From Blepharisma stoltei (Eukaryota; Ciliophora; Heterotrichea; Heterotrichida; Blepharismidae), in the NCBI GenBank assembly GCA_914767885.1, contig CAJZBQ010000037.1:62001-126000 (forward strand): a stretch of 64,000 nt of DNA. Direction: 5' to 3'. Each line of letters begins with the position of its first letter. The first letter of the stretch is position 1. A program made the translations under genes and the position numbers. Positions 21,294 through 30,919 of this stretch are shown in pieces. Below the pieces are notes generated by a model. It was not told where the DNA came from. It was given only the letters and a program-made list of their open reading frames with translations, and made no database searches.

Positions 21294-22756
21294 TATTCAG
21301 CCCTCAAAACACTGATATAACTAAAATTTATAAGTACAGAGACTTCCCGACCGCGATGGCCAATCAAACAGTCCCGCTCTCCAACAACCGCACTATTTCT
21401 ATGCCTACAAAATTCAGCTATTCTGACACTGACATCATGAATATTAAATTGCACTATTTCAACACCTCAAACGACTATTCTGACCTTGTTATGCTGAGCT
21501 TTGCACAGTCAGGAACTTATGAGAACTTAAAACTTGAAACTACAAACGAGACGTATGTGCCATTCTCTACCACTGATTATCCAGTTATCTTGGAAATGCC
21601 GATATCTCAGAATATCACTGAAGAGTATGAATGGACTTGCTTGTTCTATAATGAGACTAGTAAGGCATGGCTTCATGATGGCTGCACTGTAACTGAAATC
21701 AAAAATGATAGCGTTGTATTTGAAGTCTATCACTTCTCTATGTTCAAGCTTGGACAAGCTGAACCCCAAGCTCCACCGAATCCATATCCTCAACCTTCTG
21801 GGCCTTCTTGTGGCGATAACTACGCTCCACTTTATATTCTGGTCGTCGTCCTCTTCATTTCTATGATTTTGGCTCCAATTATGATTATATATGATAGGCT
21901 TGAAAAGGTAGGAAAGACCGTGGAAGAAACTCCTCATCCTGCTCATGCTCCAAGACCTACTGAGCGAGCCTTGATGTCGCCTTCTACTGATGGCTTTGAA
22001 ACTGAACAAAGAACCACAAGGCACTTCTTCACAGGTGCTCAGCCTTCAGATTCAATCGAGCTCGCTGAAGGAGAAGAAATTGTTGAAGCATCAGAGCAAA
22101 GGAGTTCCGACAACGACAGTGACGAAATTGTAGACTCAGTAAACATTGATTTGACTGAAAACTCATATGCTCAGCCAGTTGCAACTGAAACTGAAGTAGA
22201 GAAACCTGAAGATGAGTCTAAGACAGAGCTTGCTGAATTGATTGAAGGACATTTGATATTTGGTTTGGTTTACTTCAGAAGCAACTTCTCAAGATGGGCT
22301 AGGCTATTCACGCTGACAACAATCATTATATTTGAACTTTTACTTGAAGGATTGTTGCTATTTGGATTTGAAAACACTGACTCAGGATCCTCAGCATCCA
22401 CTGAAACACTGTTCAATGACTATGAAGCTAAGTACTTCGGGTATACTATTTTGGCTCTTGCCATTGCAATTCCTATAGAAATTTTCATGATAATTGCGTT
22501 GAGTATTGATAGAACTAAAGCTCCAGCTTGGACAGCTGCTGCAGTTGCACTAGGTATTACTATCATTATTGGCTCTATAATTGGAATTGTTATGCTTAGC
22601 TTCTCGTTCTGCTTCGAGTGGAGTGGATACTGGGCTATTTGCTTCCTCTATGGAATCTTGATACAGATATTCATATTTGAGACCTTCTACATGATTGTGA
22701 GATATTTTATTCTCCAAATGGTTCCACAGGTGGAAGAAACCAAGACTAAGGCTTAA
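21294..22756 (+). CDS. Gene 1 piece 9: GPS-like site and five membrane segments
   Basis: It begins FSPQNTDITK. A GPS-like motif lies at about 21625-21750: W-x-C-L-F-Y-N-E … WLHDGC … YHFSMF, with HFS in the position of the usual HL(T/S) cleavage site. Hydrophobic segments follow at about 21821-21895, 22301-22368, 22432-22508, 22528-22605 and 22630-22715. An acidic loop of about 130 residues between the first and second would be cytoplasmic. There is no PLAT domain or ion-channel signature. It ends TAA at 22754-22756. Confidence 0.85.
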
Positions 22757-23231
22757 ATAACCTTTTCTATTAAACTCTTGTTTTTAATAAATAATAATTA
22801 TAAATTCTTCTATTTTAAATCTAATAAAAATAACTCATATTTAAGTAAATTTACAAGAGATTATTTGTTTGTCTAAAGTAATTTGATAAAATCTCGAAGC
22901 TTATTAATATTTTATAACTAAAATTTGCATTTAAAGAGAGGTATAACTTTTACTATTCAGCAACGCTAGTCAGGATTATTGCCCCTCTGAAATTTTTATG
23001 CATAATTATTGATAATAGAGAAAAAAGTCATCAAATATATAAATATTAAAATTTTTGTTTTCTCATATACTAAAATCTAAAGCAATATTATACATGAAAA
23101 TTATAAAAAATTGATTTATTTGCCTTCAATCATAAGGTGAATATTTTTAAATGCATCAAATCCTCACTATATAGTGTAGAAAGAATTATTTTTTATTTTT
23201 ATTTCTAAAGATAAATGTTAAAGTCAATGTT
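22757..23231. other. AT-rich intergenic region between convergent genes
   Basis: No coding potential seen. The first 310 bp are nearly identical to 58343-58652 after gene 2, including the stop-proximal AATAAATAATAATTATAAAT stretch. They form the shared 3' flank of the duplication. The foldback element of the second unit is inserted in the matching position (near 23070 here, empty). Confidence 0.8.
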
Positions 23232-25933
23232 TTATATGCCTTGCTGAAACATAAATGGCCTATAGCATTTGCATTCTTGGATGCTAAATTTATTCTTTTC
23301 TATTTTCTGGATAGCTTTGCCTGGCAAACTGTTATTAAGCTCAAGAAATTGTATCGCCCTTTTGATAATGTTGGAAATTTGAGCTTTAACTGTTTCATTA
23401 ATCCCTCTATTATTTTCATTTGGAACCGAATTTTTAATAGAATTTTTGAATTCCTGGTATTCCTCTTTAGAAATAAAACTATTATCCGGCAATTCAAAAA
23501 ACTTTTTAATCAATTCAATCCAATCTTGATTTAATGTGTCAATAGTGCATTTATATCTTTCCTCAAAGGAGATTTCATGTGATTCAATACTTATTTCACC
23601 TGCTTGGTTATCTTTTATCAAATCATATGCCGCACGAAGATCCTCCAGCGCTTGCACTTCAAATCCTATATCATTGAGAAGGCTAGCCCTATAACAAAGA
23701 TACAGAGGGTTAGTAGCTTTACTTCATACTGCTTCATTATAGCAATCTATTGCGTCATAGTACTTTCCTAATCTGGAAAGAGCATGCCCTTTATTATTCC
23801 AAATAAAAGCATGTCTCTCAAAAAGTTTAATTGCCTCGTCATAACATACTATTGCATCTGAAAATTTCCCCATATCGCAAAGAGCATTAGCTTTATTAAA
23901 GTAAGCTAAAATCTTGCCAGTTTTGGATATTGCTATATTTTTATTACTTTCTATTAATTTAGCTTTTCTCTTTGACCTTAACGGCTTTTTAGGTTTTTCC
24001 TCAAGCAATTTGTCGTAGCATTCAATTGCTTCATCATTTCTCCCCAATTCATAAAGTGCGCATCCTTTATTATAGTAAATTTCATCGTCTGTAGGGTCAA
24101 GTATAATTGCATTATTATAGCACTCTATTGCTTCCTCATTTCTATCCAAATCATAAAGGGCACGCCCTTTTTTGCTATAAAGTTTAAATGCATCTCGAGG
24201 ATTGAGTGCTAGTTTTTTGTTGTAGCGTTCTATTTTTTCAAGCCTTCTGCACAAATCATAAAGTCCGTATCCTTTATTAATATAATCTGCTGCTTCATCA
24301 GGACTGAGTTTATAGGTTCTATCACAGCACTTTATTGTTTCGAGCTTGGTATCTGACCTTTTAAGAGCAACATGCTTATTATAGCAAGCAATTTCAATAA
24401 GAACTTTTCGATCTAAGTCAAATTTTAAATATTCTCTTCCAGAGCCGCTATCAATAGCTGAGATATAAATCCCTCCTTTATTATATGAACAATATGTGAG
24501 AAAAGGATTAAAATTTATATTTGACTCTGCAACTCGACTTCAGGTAGTGTAGCTTGAGATTTTACTCTCATAGATTCATCCACCTTCAAATTCAATCAAA
24601 TACAGTCTCTCTTCTGTATTTACTAACACATTTGTTTTGTTTCCATAAAACGGAAGAGGAATATCTGAGAATGAGTCAATATCAATTGAGTAAAGTAAAA
24701 GATAGTTTGGATTATGAGTAAAATTTATGGAAATTAAAATATTTCCATTAAAAATTATGCAATGACAGCAGTTGTCATATACTCTTTTTATAGTTAATTC
24801 ACGCCATATGTTTAAATCCATATCATATCTACTAGATATAAAATCGTATCCCCCAAAGCAATAGACACTCCTGTTGAAATAGACAGCAACAGCGTAGCCA
24901 TGGGGCTTCTGATATGGCAATAAGCGGACTTTATAATTTCTATCAACTATAAAGGCACTGAAAGCATGCTTTTCTGATTCATATGTACCAAATAGCTCAC
25001 CATTTGGAAGCTGAGCAATGCAATGTATTTTATCTAATTTTCATTGGTATCTAAAGTCTTTCATATCTTCTCTTTCATTTTCAGTGTCATAAATAAACAG
25101 CTTAGTTTTTTCATTACTTTCACCTATAAGATAGAGAGATGCGTTCTGATGATAAGAGTTGACAAAACCTTGATAAGCTTGGCTGAATAAAAAACCATAG
25201 GCATGATTCTCATATAATAAGCAATTTTTCCTGAAATTTTGCTCTGCTTTTGCGCTATTGGGTTTACTTAATAAGGAAATTCTTTTTGATTGCAATTCAT
25301 TTAAAGAGCAAATATACTTAAAGCTGGTATAATGTTCTAAGTCATCTGGAATTGTTGCTCTTGCGATCTTAAAATCATCATAAGGCTGTAAAAGCATGAG
25401 ATCAGAAATGGGGGCTTCTTGTTTTGAAGTATTTGATATCTTTGCAATTGATTCATTTATTTCTTCTAAATCAGTATTTAGCTTTGATAAAGTTTCTTCA
25501 ACACTCTTTTTTGAGCTATAAAGATTTACTCTAAAAGAACCCAGGACAACCTTCTTACTCCCGCCCTTTAAATTGAAGCAAGTTATAGCCTCTTTAAATT
25601 GGAACTCTCAACAATGAGGGAACATAAAAAATTTTTTCGCTCACACTTTTTTTATAAAAAAACCCAATTATTTAAATATTAATTGTTTAAAATTTAATAT
25701 ATCAAAATATTTTTTTATTGCAAATTTTTTTTGTTCGCTCAAAGATAATACTTTTTACACAAAAAATACTAATTTACTAGTCATTTTGTTAGCTTACGGA
25801 GGATGGGATTAAAACAAAAAGCCAACCCTGTTTGAAATTCGAACAGAATTCTTGTTCCATATTAAAGAGGGTTGGAGTTAAGTTTCTCTTTCTTAGACTT
25901 TTCTCTTGAAAGGAATCTAACTCTCCAGACTGC
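23232..25933 (-). CDS. Kelch-like repeat + TPR protein, UGA read as Trp
   Basis: Four apparent open frames on the minus strand share one phase and are separated only by TGAs (25041-43, 24576-78, 24540-42, 23724-26). With UGA as Trp they form one protein of about 790 residues ending in TAA at 23232-34. The order from the N terminus is: a charged, coiled-coil-prone stretch (SSKKSVEETLSKLNTDLEEI); a kelch-like beta propeller (NRSVYCFGGYD…, HCIIFNGNILISI, RLYLIEFEGGW); at least four TPR-like units (ALYDLDRNEEAIECYNNAIILDP); and a C-terminal helical tail. An IES splits the 5' part (25556-25878). No ATG lies between the upstream stop at 25934-36 and the coding region, so the start is unresolved; a tiny intron or an upstream exon is possible. 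Probably a scaffolding or protein-interaction protein. Confidence 0.8.
25556..25878. mobile_element. TA-bounded IES with TTTAAATTG termini (shared with the second kelch copy)
   Basis: 323 bp. The left end is TACTCCCGCCCTTTAAATTG, the right end …TTCCATATTAAAGAGGGTTGGAGT then TA. The termini are imperfect inverted repeats of the type CTCCC…CTTTAAATTGGAAC, distinct from the GTGAGCGAAC family, although fragments of that family (TTCGCTCAC) lie inside. Removal joins the minus-strand kelch frame as …KEKLKKVVLGSF. The second unit has the same IES at 62871-63213 with a damaged left end. Confidence 0.75.
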
Positions 25934-26015
25934 TTAAGTGAGCAATGACTATTAAAAATGATAAATAATAAACATAAGTTTTTTATTATACAATTTAAAA
26001 AATCATAATTCTTGA

Positions 26016-26990
26016 CTATATAATTTTATAAAAAAAAATTAATCTCATAAAGGATAAAAAAATTGTCCCTATTAAGGAAAAAGGAGCAAGAATTGCATCT
26101 TTAGTTCGTTTGCAAGGCTCTACATAAATAAAATCAAAGGCATGAGCTCTGCATGGGAGTTTGAGATGATCTCCAAGATGGATCTCGCAGCAGTAAGTTT
26201 CAGGAGATGAACAACAGCAAACAATTTGAGGTTCAAGTTCACAGCCTAGTTTAGATTAGATTAGATTAGATTAACGATGTGTCTTTATAGTCCCCACTTC
26301 CATGCGTGGTATTCCTCCGCGCTCCTTGAGGAGCCGTGCTGGCACGAGCGAAAAGGATGGACTTCCATCACTGGTTCTCTGAGCCCAGGCCGAAACCCCT
26401 GGTTTCTCGGTAGTGGGTTGCCCTATTGAGTCGTCAGCCGACTGTCGCTGGGCACCACCATTTCCAACTCAGCCTTTCGCACCGAATTACGCCAGTCTTT
26501 GCCTCCGGTTGGCCAGATCGCCCTCCTGAGAGGACCCTTTTAACTGGAGAGACTTGCGCCCTTGGGTTCTCTGGTCTAGCTTCGCCTCCCCTCTTTTCTG
26601 GATCATCTCCAAGAAAGAACTCAACCCCTTGCGGGATTCGGGGCTAAGCCACAAAGTATTCTAGGCAGGTAACTCACCCTTCCGCTTTCGGACACCGAGT
26701 CTGGGCCTCTGCGCTACTGGCAAAAAGAATGCGAAAAACTGCTGCTCGGGTCAAGTCCCAAAATCAGCGGAAATTGGGCTGGGCCTTTCGCCTTGAGGCT
26801 AACTCTCCCCTTGGGTAGCTCTCCGCATCCAAAAACCATGTCCGGCATACATAAGGACACCCGCCACGGAAGGACGGGTCGCTCGTCTCCGGCCATTTTA
26901 TGTATATTCACAGCCTAGTTTAAAGCATAGGTGCGCCATTATATTAATCACAATTAGAAGCCCCCCAATTTTAATTTAACTGATATTCCT
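26016..26990 (-). pseudogene. Small Cys-rich frame split by a retroposon
   Basis: On the minus strand, hydrophobic GGLLIVINIMAHLCFKLGCE is followed by a Cys-rich stretch (CCCSSPETYCCEI, LPCRAHAFDF, VEPCKRTKDAIL), split by a 669 bp insertion. Without the insertion it equals the frame at 63394-63615. The tail differs: here a longer T run carries the frame on to a TAG at 26016-18, whereas the other copy stops after APFPK. There is no clear start codon. It may be an exon of a gene with tiny introns or a decayed gene. The function is not recognised. Confidence 0.4.
26254..26922 (-). mobile_element. GC-rich retroposon-like insertion with a 16 bp target duplication
   Basis: TTCACAGCCTAGTTTA at 26238-26253 is repeated at 26907-26922. 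The second unit shows the empty site at 63562-63577. The left end is a GATTA tandem tail (four copies) and the right end is GGCCATTTTATGTAT. Read on the minus strand the element starts AAAATGGCC and ends in a short tandem tail, as SINE/LINE-type retroposons do. The interior is GC-rich against an AT-rich host. No RT or other long protein-coding frame was found. Confidence 0.75.
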
Positions 26991-28128
26991 AACATTCAGG
27001 CATTAAGTTTATATTGATATCATTTTAGCTAACAGATTCTATTGTTTTAGATCTCTTAAATTGAGCTTTAAGCTCTTCAAAAACTTAGCTAATCTAAATC
27101 AAAGCTCTGCTTTATAATACTATCAGCTTTTTTCTATTGAATTCATTAAGCCTCTTTGCAGCAAATGGGCTAATCAGAGGAAAAATTGAGGCAAGGCTCA
27201 ACAAGATCTAAATAGTGCAAATCTTTTAGTTAGAGAGGGTTCCAGATATAATGAAATCTGGCAAGCTCCTTAGGGTTGGCTAGAACGGCTCCGAAGTTGG
27301 AAATAATATTACCCAGAATAATAGAATGCGAACTACTGAAAACCCTGGGGTTTCAGATTAGGCTCTAAAAGCCTTGGATAAAACCACTCCTCAGCGTCCC
27401 CATAGCTGGATTGCTCTGGAGTAGGCACGCCCTAAAATAGCATATCACCAACTTATTCTATCAAAAAAGTTAAATTTCTTCAAGAAAATAAAAATTAAAG
27501 AATAGTCATAGCTTAGGATTGCTTATGACTTGACTCTCATAAGATTTCCAACTCATAGAGAAACTTATATTTAAAATTTTTTTTTGGGCTTTACATATTT
27601 AAATATGTAAATACTTGAAACAATAAATTATAAAATATATTTTAGATTGCAATTTATAATTTTTTACTTTCCTAATTATTTTCAATTTAGCAGGTGAACA
27701 CACTCAAGATTCAGAATTGAAGAAGCTTAAGAAATTTTTAAAACTTTTGTAGAAAAGAAAACTGTAATTTTAAATTGCTGATTGCAGTCGGAAAATCATG
27801 CAGAATTCCTAGATCATGGTGTTTATTCGTCGACTTATACTGGAAAGTCTTATGGCCATATTAAACTTTAATCTTAATTATTTTTAACATAAATTTTTAA
27901 AAAAATTAAATTAATCCACCTAAAATTGCTCGATCATTGAGCGAGGGCTAGAAGATTTAGATTTTTTATAAATGCAATTCTTAATAAATAATTTAGTGCT
28001 TAACTTAATTATGATTTTAGTCAGATATATGCTTTCTTATATCTATGATCAATTAGTAGGCTCAAATTGTTCTAAAAGCTGCTATTTTTTCGCAATATCA
28101 TTTGCCTTTATAAGCTTTATCAAGTAAA
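26991..28128. other. Intergenic; part of the duplicated flank, then unique AT-rich DNA
   Basis: 26991 to about 27360 matches 63616-64000 closely and includes a moderately GC-rich block (27220-27430, ACGGCTCCGAAGTTGGA…) faintly like the insert interior near 36870. The duplication match may go on beyond what the window shows. From about 27440 to 28128 the sequence is AT-rich with no gene that could be supported. Confidence 0.55.
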
Positions 28129-28559
28129 ATGGCATTGTGCACAGTTACGCAACGTCAAAATATTCAAGTTAAAATGCCTCAAAAGAAGATCAAAAGCGTT
28201 AAAAATATGAAAAAAAGAAAAATGCCTAAAAAATTTATAAAAAACTTCCACCCTCGCAGAGGATGAAAGATAAGTTTGTGGCGCAAAGTGAGATGAGAGT
28301 ATAATGGATGAAACTCATCAGATTTTATGGATTTCGATTTTCAACCCAGCTTTGGAAAAATGTTGACAACCAGATTGAAGAATCTAGAAAAAAAATAGAA
28401 GATAATAAGGTTTTAGAGCAAAAATTGACAGAAATAAAAGAGTCTAATAAAGAAAAGAAAATTTATATTGCAAAAAATATAGCAAGCGATGGAAAATCTG
28501 GTTGTTTTAAGTTGTCAAGCATTGAAGATGCTATGCTGAAAGCAATGATTAAATTATAA
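28129..28559 (+). pseudogene. Small basic/coiled-coil protein, paralogue 1, with frameshift
   Basis: It starts ATGGCATTGTGC and reads a Lys/Arg-rich segment (KKIKSVKNMKKRKMPKKF) then NFHPRRGWKISLWRKVRWEYNGW with three TGAs as Trp. Paralogue 2 has TGA at two of these places and TGG at the third, which supports the reading. A missing A in the run at about 28357-28361 shifts the frame. The C-terminal helix (EESRKKIEDNKVLEQKLTEI…) then follows in the next frame to TAA at 28557-59. Either a real lesion or a homopolymer error. The function is unknown. Confidence 0.55.
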
Positions 28560-28748
28560 ATTTAGTTAATTATGATGGTATGCATACTCTATTTTCAATG
28601 ATGCCATTCCATATATGGAGCAGAATCTAAAATAAATTATAATTTTAGACTAGGAGATTAGTAATTTTCTTTCTATTATAAGCCAATTTTCAGTTTAATT
28701 ATGTCACCATTGGAAAGACATATTAAAAAATTTCATAATAAAAATTAA

Positions 28749-29192
28749 ATGACATTTTGGATAGCAACAGAAAGTAAAAATATTTATGCTTCAGAGCCTA
28801 AAAAGAAGCCTAAAGCTGTAAAAAATATGAAAAAGAGAAAAACTCCAAAGAAATTGGTGAGAAACTTCCATCCCCGTTGTAGAGGATGAAGGGTAAGTCA
28901 TTGGCGCAAAATGAGATGGGAGTATAATGGATGAGACTCATCACAATTTATGGATTTCCCTTCTCACTTAAGCTACGGGGAAAATGCTGAAAAAGAAATT
29001 AAAAACGCCCGAGCAAAAATAGAAGAAAATAAGGATTTGGAGCAAAAACTTACAGAAATAAAAGAGTCTAATAAAGAAAAGAAACTTGATAAGGCAAAAA
29101 AATATAAAAGGCGAGGAGAATATTTAGATGTTTATAAGTTTAAGCTGTCAACCATTGAAGATGCTATGCTGGAAATATTGTCAAAGATATAA
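28749..29192 (+). CDS. Small basic/coiled-coil protein, paralogue 2
   Basis: 147 residues from ATG at 28749 to TAA at 29190-92, with two TGAs read as Trp (GW at about 28887 and 28935). It has an N-terminal hydrophilic basic region (EPKKKPKAVKNMKKRKTPKK), a central conserved NFHP-x-RGW…WRK-x-RWEYNGW-x-SS motif, and a C-terminal charged helix (ENAEKEIKNARAKIEENKDLEQ) likely to form a coiled coil. It has no signal peptide or membrane segment. It lies in tandem with paralogue 1, 190 bp downstream. The family is not recognised. Confidence 0.65.
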
Positions 29193-30919
29193 ATATTGAT
29201 ATTTTTAAATTATATGAATAATTTATTTAGTTCTCAATATTTAATGAATTTTGATTCTATCGATCAAAAGCATAATGCACAAAATTAATGCTAAAATATT
29301 GATATTTGGTTATAAGGTAGATTCATCTTCGATTAGTCGCTTTCAAGACATATTGCATCTAAAGGCTTAGCCACGAGGTCGGCTTCCTCAACCTAGCTTT
29401 ACGGTAGAGTAATTTCCATAATCGCTCAGAGATCTCCGTTTCCTACTCGAGCACCAAATTACAAACCCTGCTTAGCCCGTTCAGATTGAGTTTTTTTCGA
29501 CAGAAGAGACTCTCACTTCTTTACTACTTGCTCTCTGTGGAGCCTAGTCTTTCATCCTTTCAATTGAGTCCTTTTCAAATGTAATCAAAACCGCTTATGC
29601 AATTCCTGACAAAATCACTTAGCAGTTGAGGCAGGTAAGCCACTTTGCCTCTTTCGAACACGCATTCTGGACAAAAAAGCTCAAGCCAGCCACTGATCAG
29701 TGGAAATAGTTCTTAGACAGCTTCTTGCGCCAAAATACTACTTTGGTATGCATAAGATAAGAGTCACTGACCATTTTATGCATATTACGAATAAATTCTC
29801 ATAATGCCAAAGCTCATAGCAGACTGCCAAAGCTTTCAGATGGACTTATTAGGTTCACCGGTTTGACCACAAATCTGCTAAATTTATATAAATAAATTCA
29901 ATATAAACAAATAAACATTCATCTCTCTGTTGCTATTATTTTAAAATGAATTTTAGCAGGTTAAGTTATTTGAAATTATTAATTTAAAGTAAAATCAAAT
30001 AATCCTAAACAATTTTCAAAATTCACAAAAAAGCTATTTAAAAGCGATGCAAAATTTCTATGTAAAATGAAGGAATTAATTTTCCCTTTTATCAATTTAT
30101 CTAAATAAATTTCAATTACATTAAATTTTAAAATTTTTAATCAAAACATTTATTAAATTTATATTTATTTAACTCGATAAATAATTTTCTTAAATAAAAT
30201 ACCAAAGGCTTGGCGAAATATTTTTACTAACCATCTTTTATTTAGAAATTGCTAAAAATTTACTGATTGTCAATAATTCAGCCCAAAGTCTTCCTGATTG
30301 AATAATTACTCAAATTTAATTTGTTTTATCTAATGCTCAAAAAAATCTTTCCTTTAGCTTTTCTCCATATCGAGGATGGGTTCGTTTTCTATTTAAAATA
30401 TAAAGACCCTCATTTAAACTAAAAGTTCATAAGGAAACAAGAAACTTTAAAATTGTCATTAATTCATTTGTCTCAAATACTTTAAATAGAAATTATTAGT
30501 GGCGAATTATTAGAAATTCGACATCTTTTGGTCAATTGTCTATTGATTTCTTGATTCTAGCTAATATTTAAGATTCAAAGGAAGTTGTTGATAATTTTTG
30601 TTTGTAAAATTTATCAAAAGATATCAAAAGTTTATCTCAATTCTACGTGTTTCTTATAATTTAATCTAATTAATAACTATATTAATCTTTTAATCCCTTA
30701 TCAGGTCCTTAGCTTAATGCTCCCATAATTATAAAAATAACTTTATTTGTCTTTGGAATTGCGCCATTCTTATCCAGCCAATAATTTTATCATCTTAATT
30801 TAAGCCTCTCGTCCAACAACCTTTCATAATTTAAGTTTATAAGCTAAATTTTATTGATAAAAAGGGTCACTTAAATTATAGGAATTTTGCCATTGATCTA
30901 AAGCCACGATTTATAAAAT
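29193..30919. other. Intergenic upstream of gene 2
   Basis: AT-rich except for a GC-richer block at about 29340-29785 (listed separately). The last 900 bp before the gene 2 start are about three-quarters A+T with many stops in all frames. They presumably hold the promoter, but no recognisable element stands out. The ATG at 30920 is preceded by AAAATATG context. Confidence 0.6.
29340..29785 (-). mobile_element. Degenerate retroposon relic
   Basis: The right end GACCATTTTATGCATATT resembles GGCCATTTTATGTATATT of the element at 26254. Internal stretches also match (GAGGCAGGTAAGCCAC against GGCAGGTAACTCACC, followed by TTTCGAACACGC/TTTCGGACACCG). Overall it is much diverged and no target duplication survives. 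An old member of the same family is the simplest reading. Confidence 0.45.

Larger units (their letters stand above)
2..22756 (+). other. Gene locus 1: giant Cys-rich/REJ/GPS membrane protein (5' partial)
   Basis: The whole locus is given here; its coding pieces are listed separately. The reading frame enters from upstream, in phase from base 2. It consists of seven inserts plus coding pieces that follow the same order as gene 2: Cys-rich modules, PKD/REJ-like beta domains, a GPS-like site, five membrane segments, TAA at 22754-22756. Removing the inserts leaves about 6.8 thousand codons inside the window. Two lesions remain: a +1 shift near 5750 and an apparent -1 at 16957-16963. Either this copy is decaying or these are assembly errors. 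By analogy with REJ/polycystin-1-type proteins it would be a surface receptor or adhesion protein; that role is inferred from layout only. Confidence 0.75.

Noticed and set aside
26400-26650. GC-rich blocks as rRNA or tRNA gene fragments
   Set aside because: No cloverleaf, anticodon arm or recognisable rRNA core could be found; target repeats and tails fit a retroposon better.
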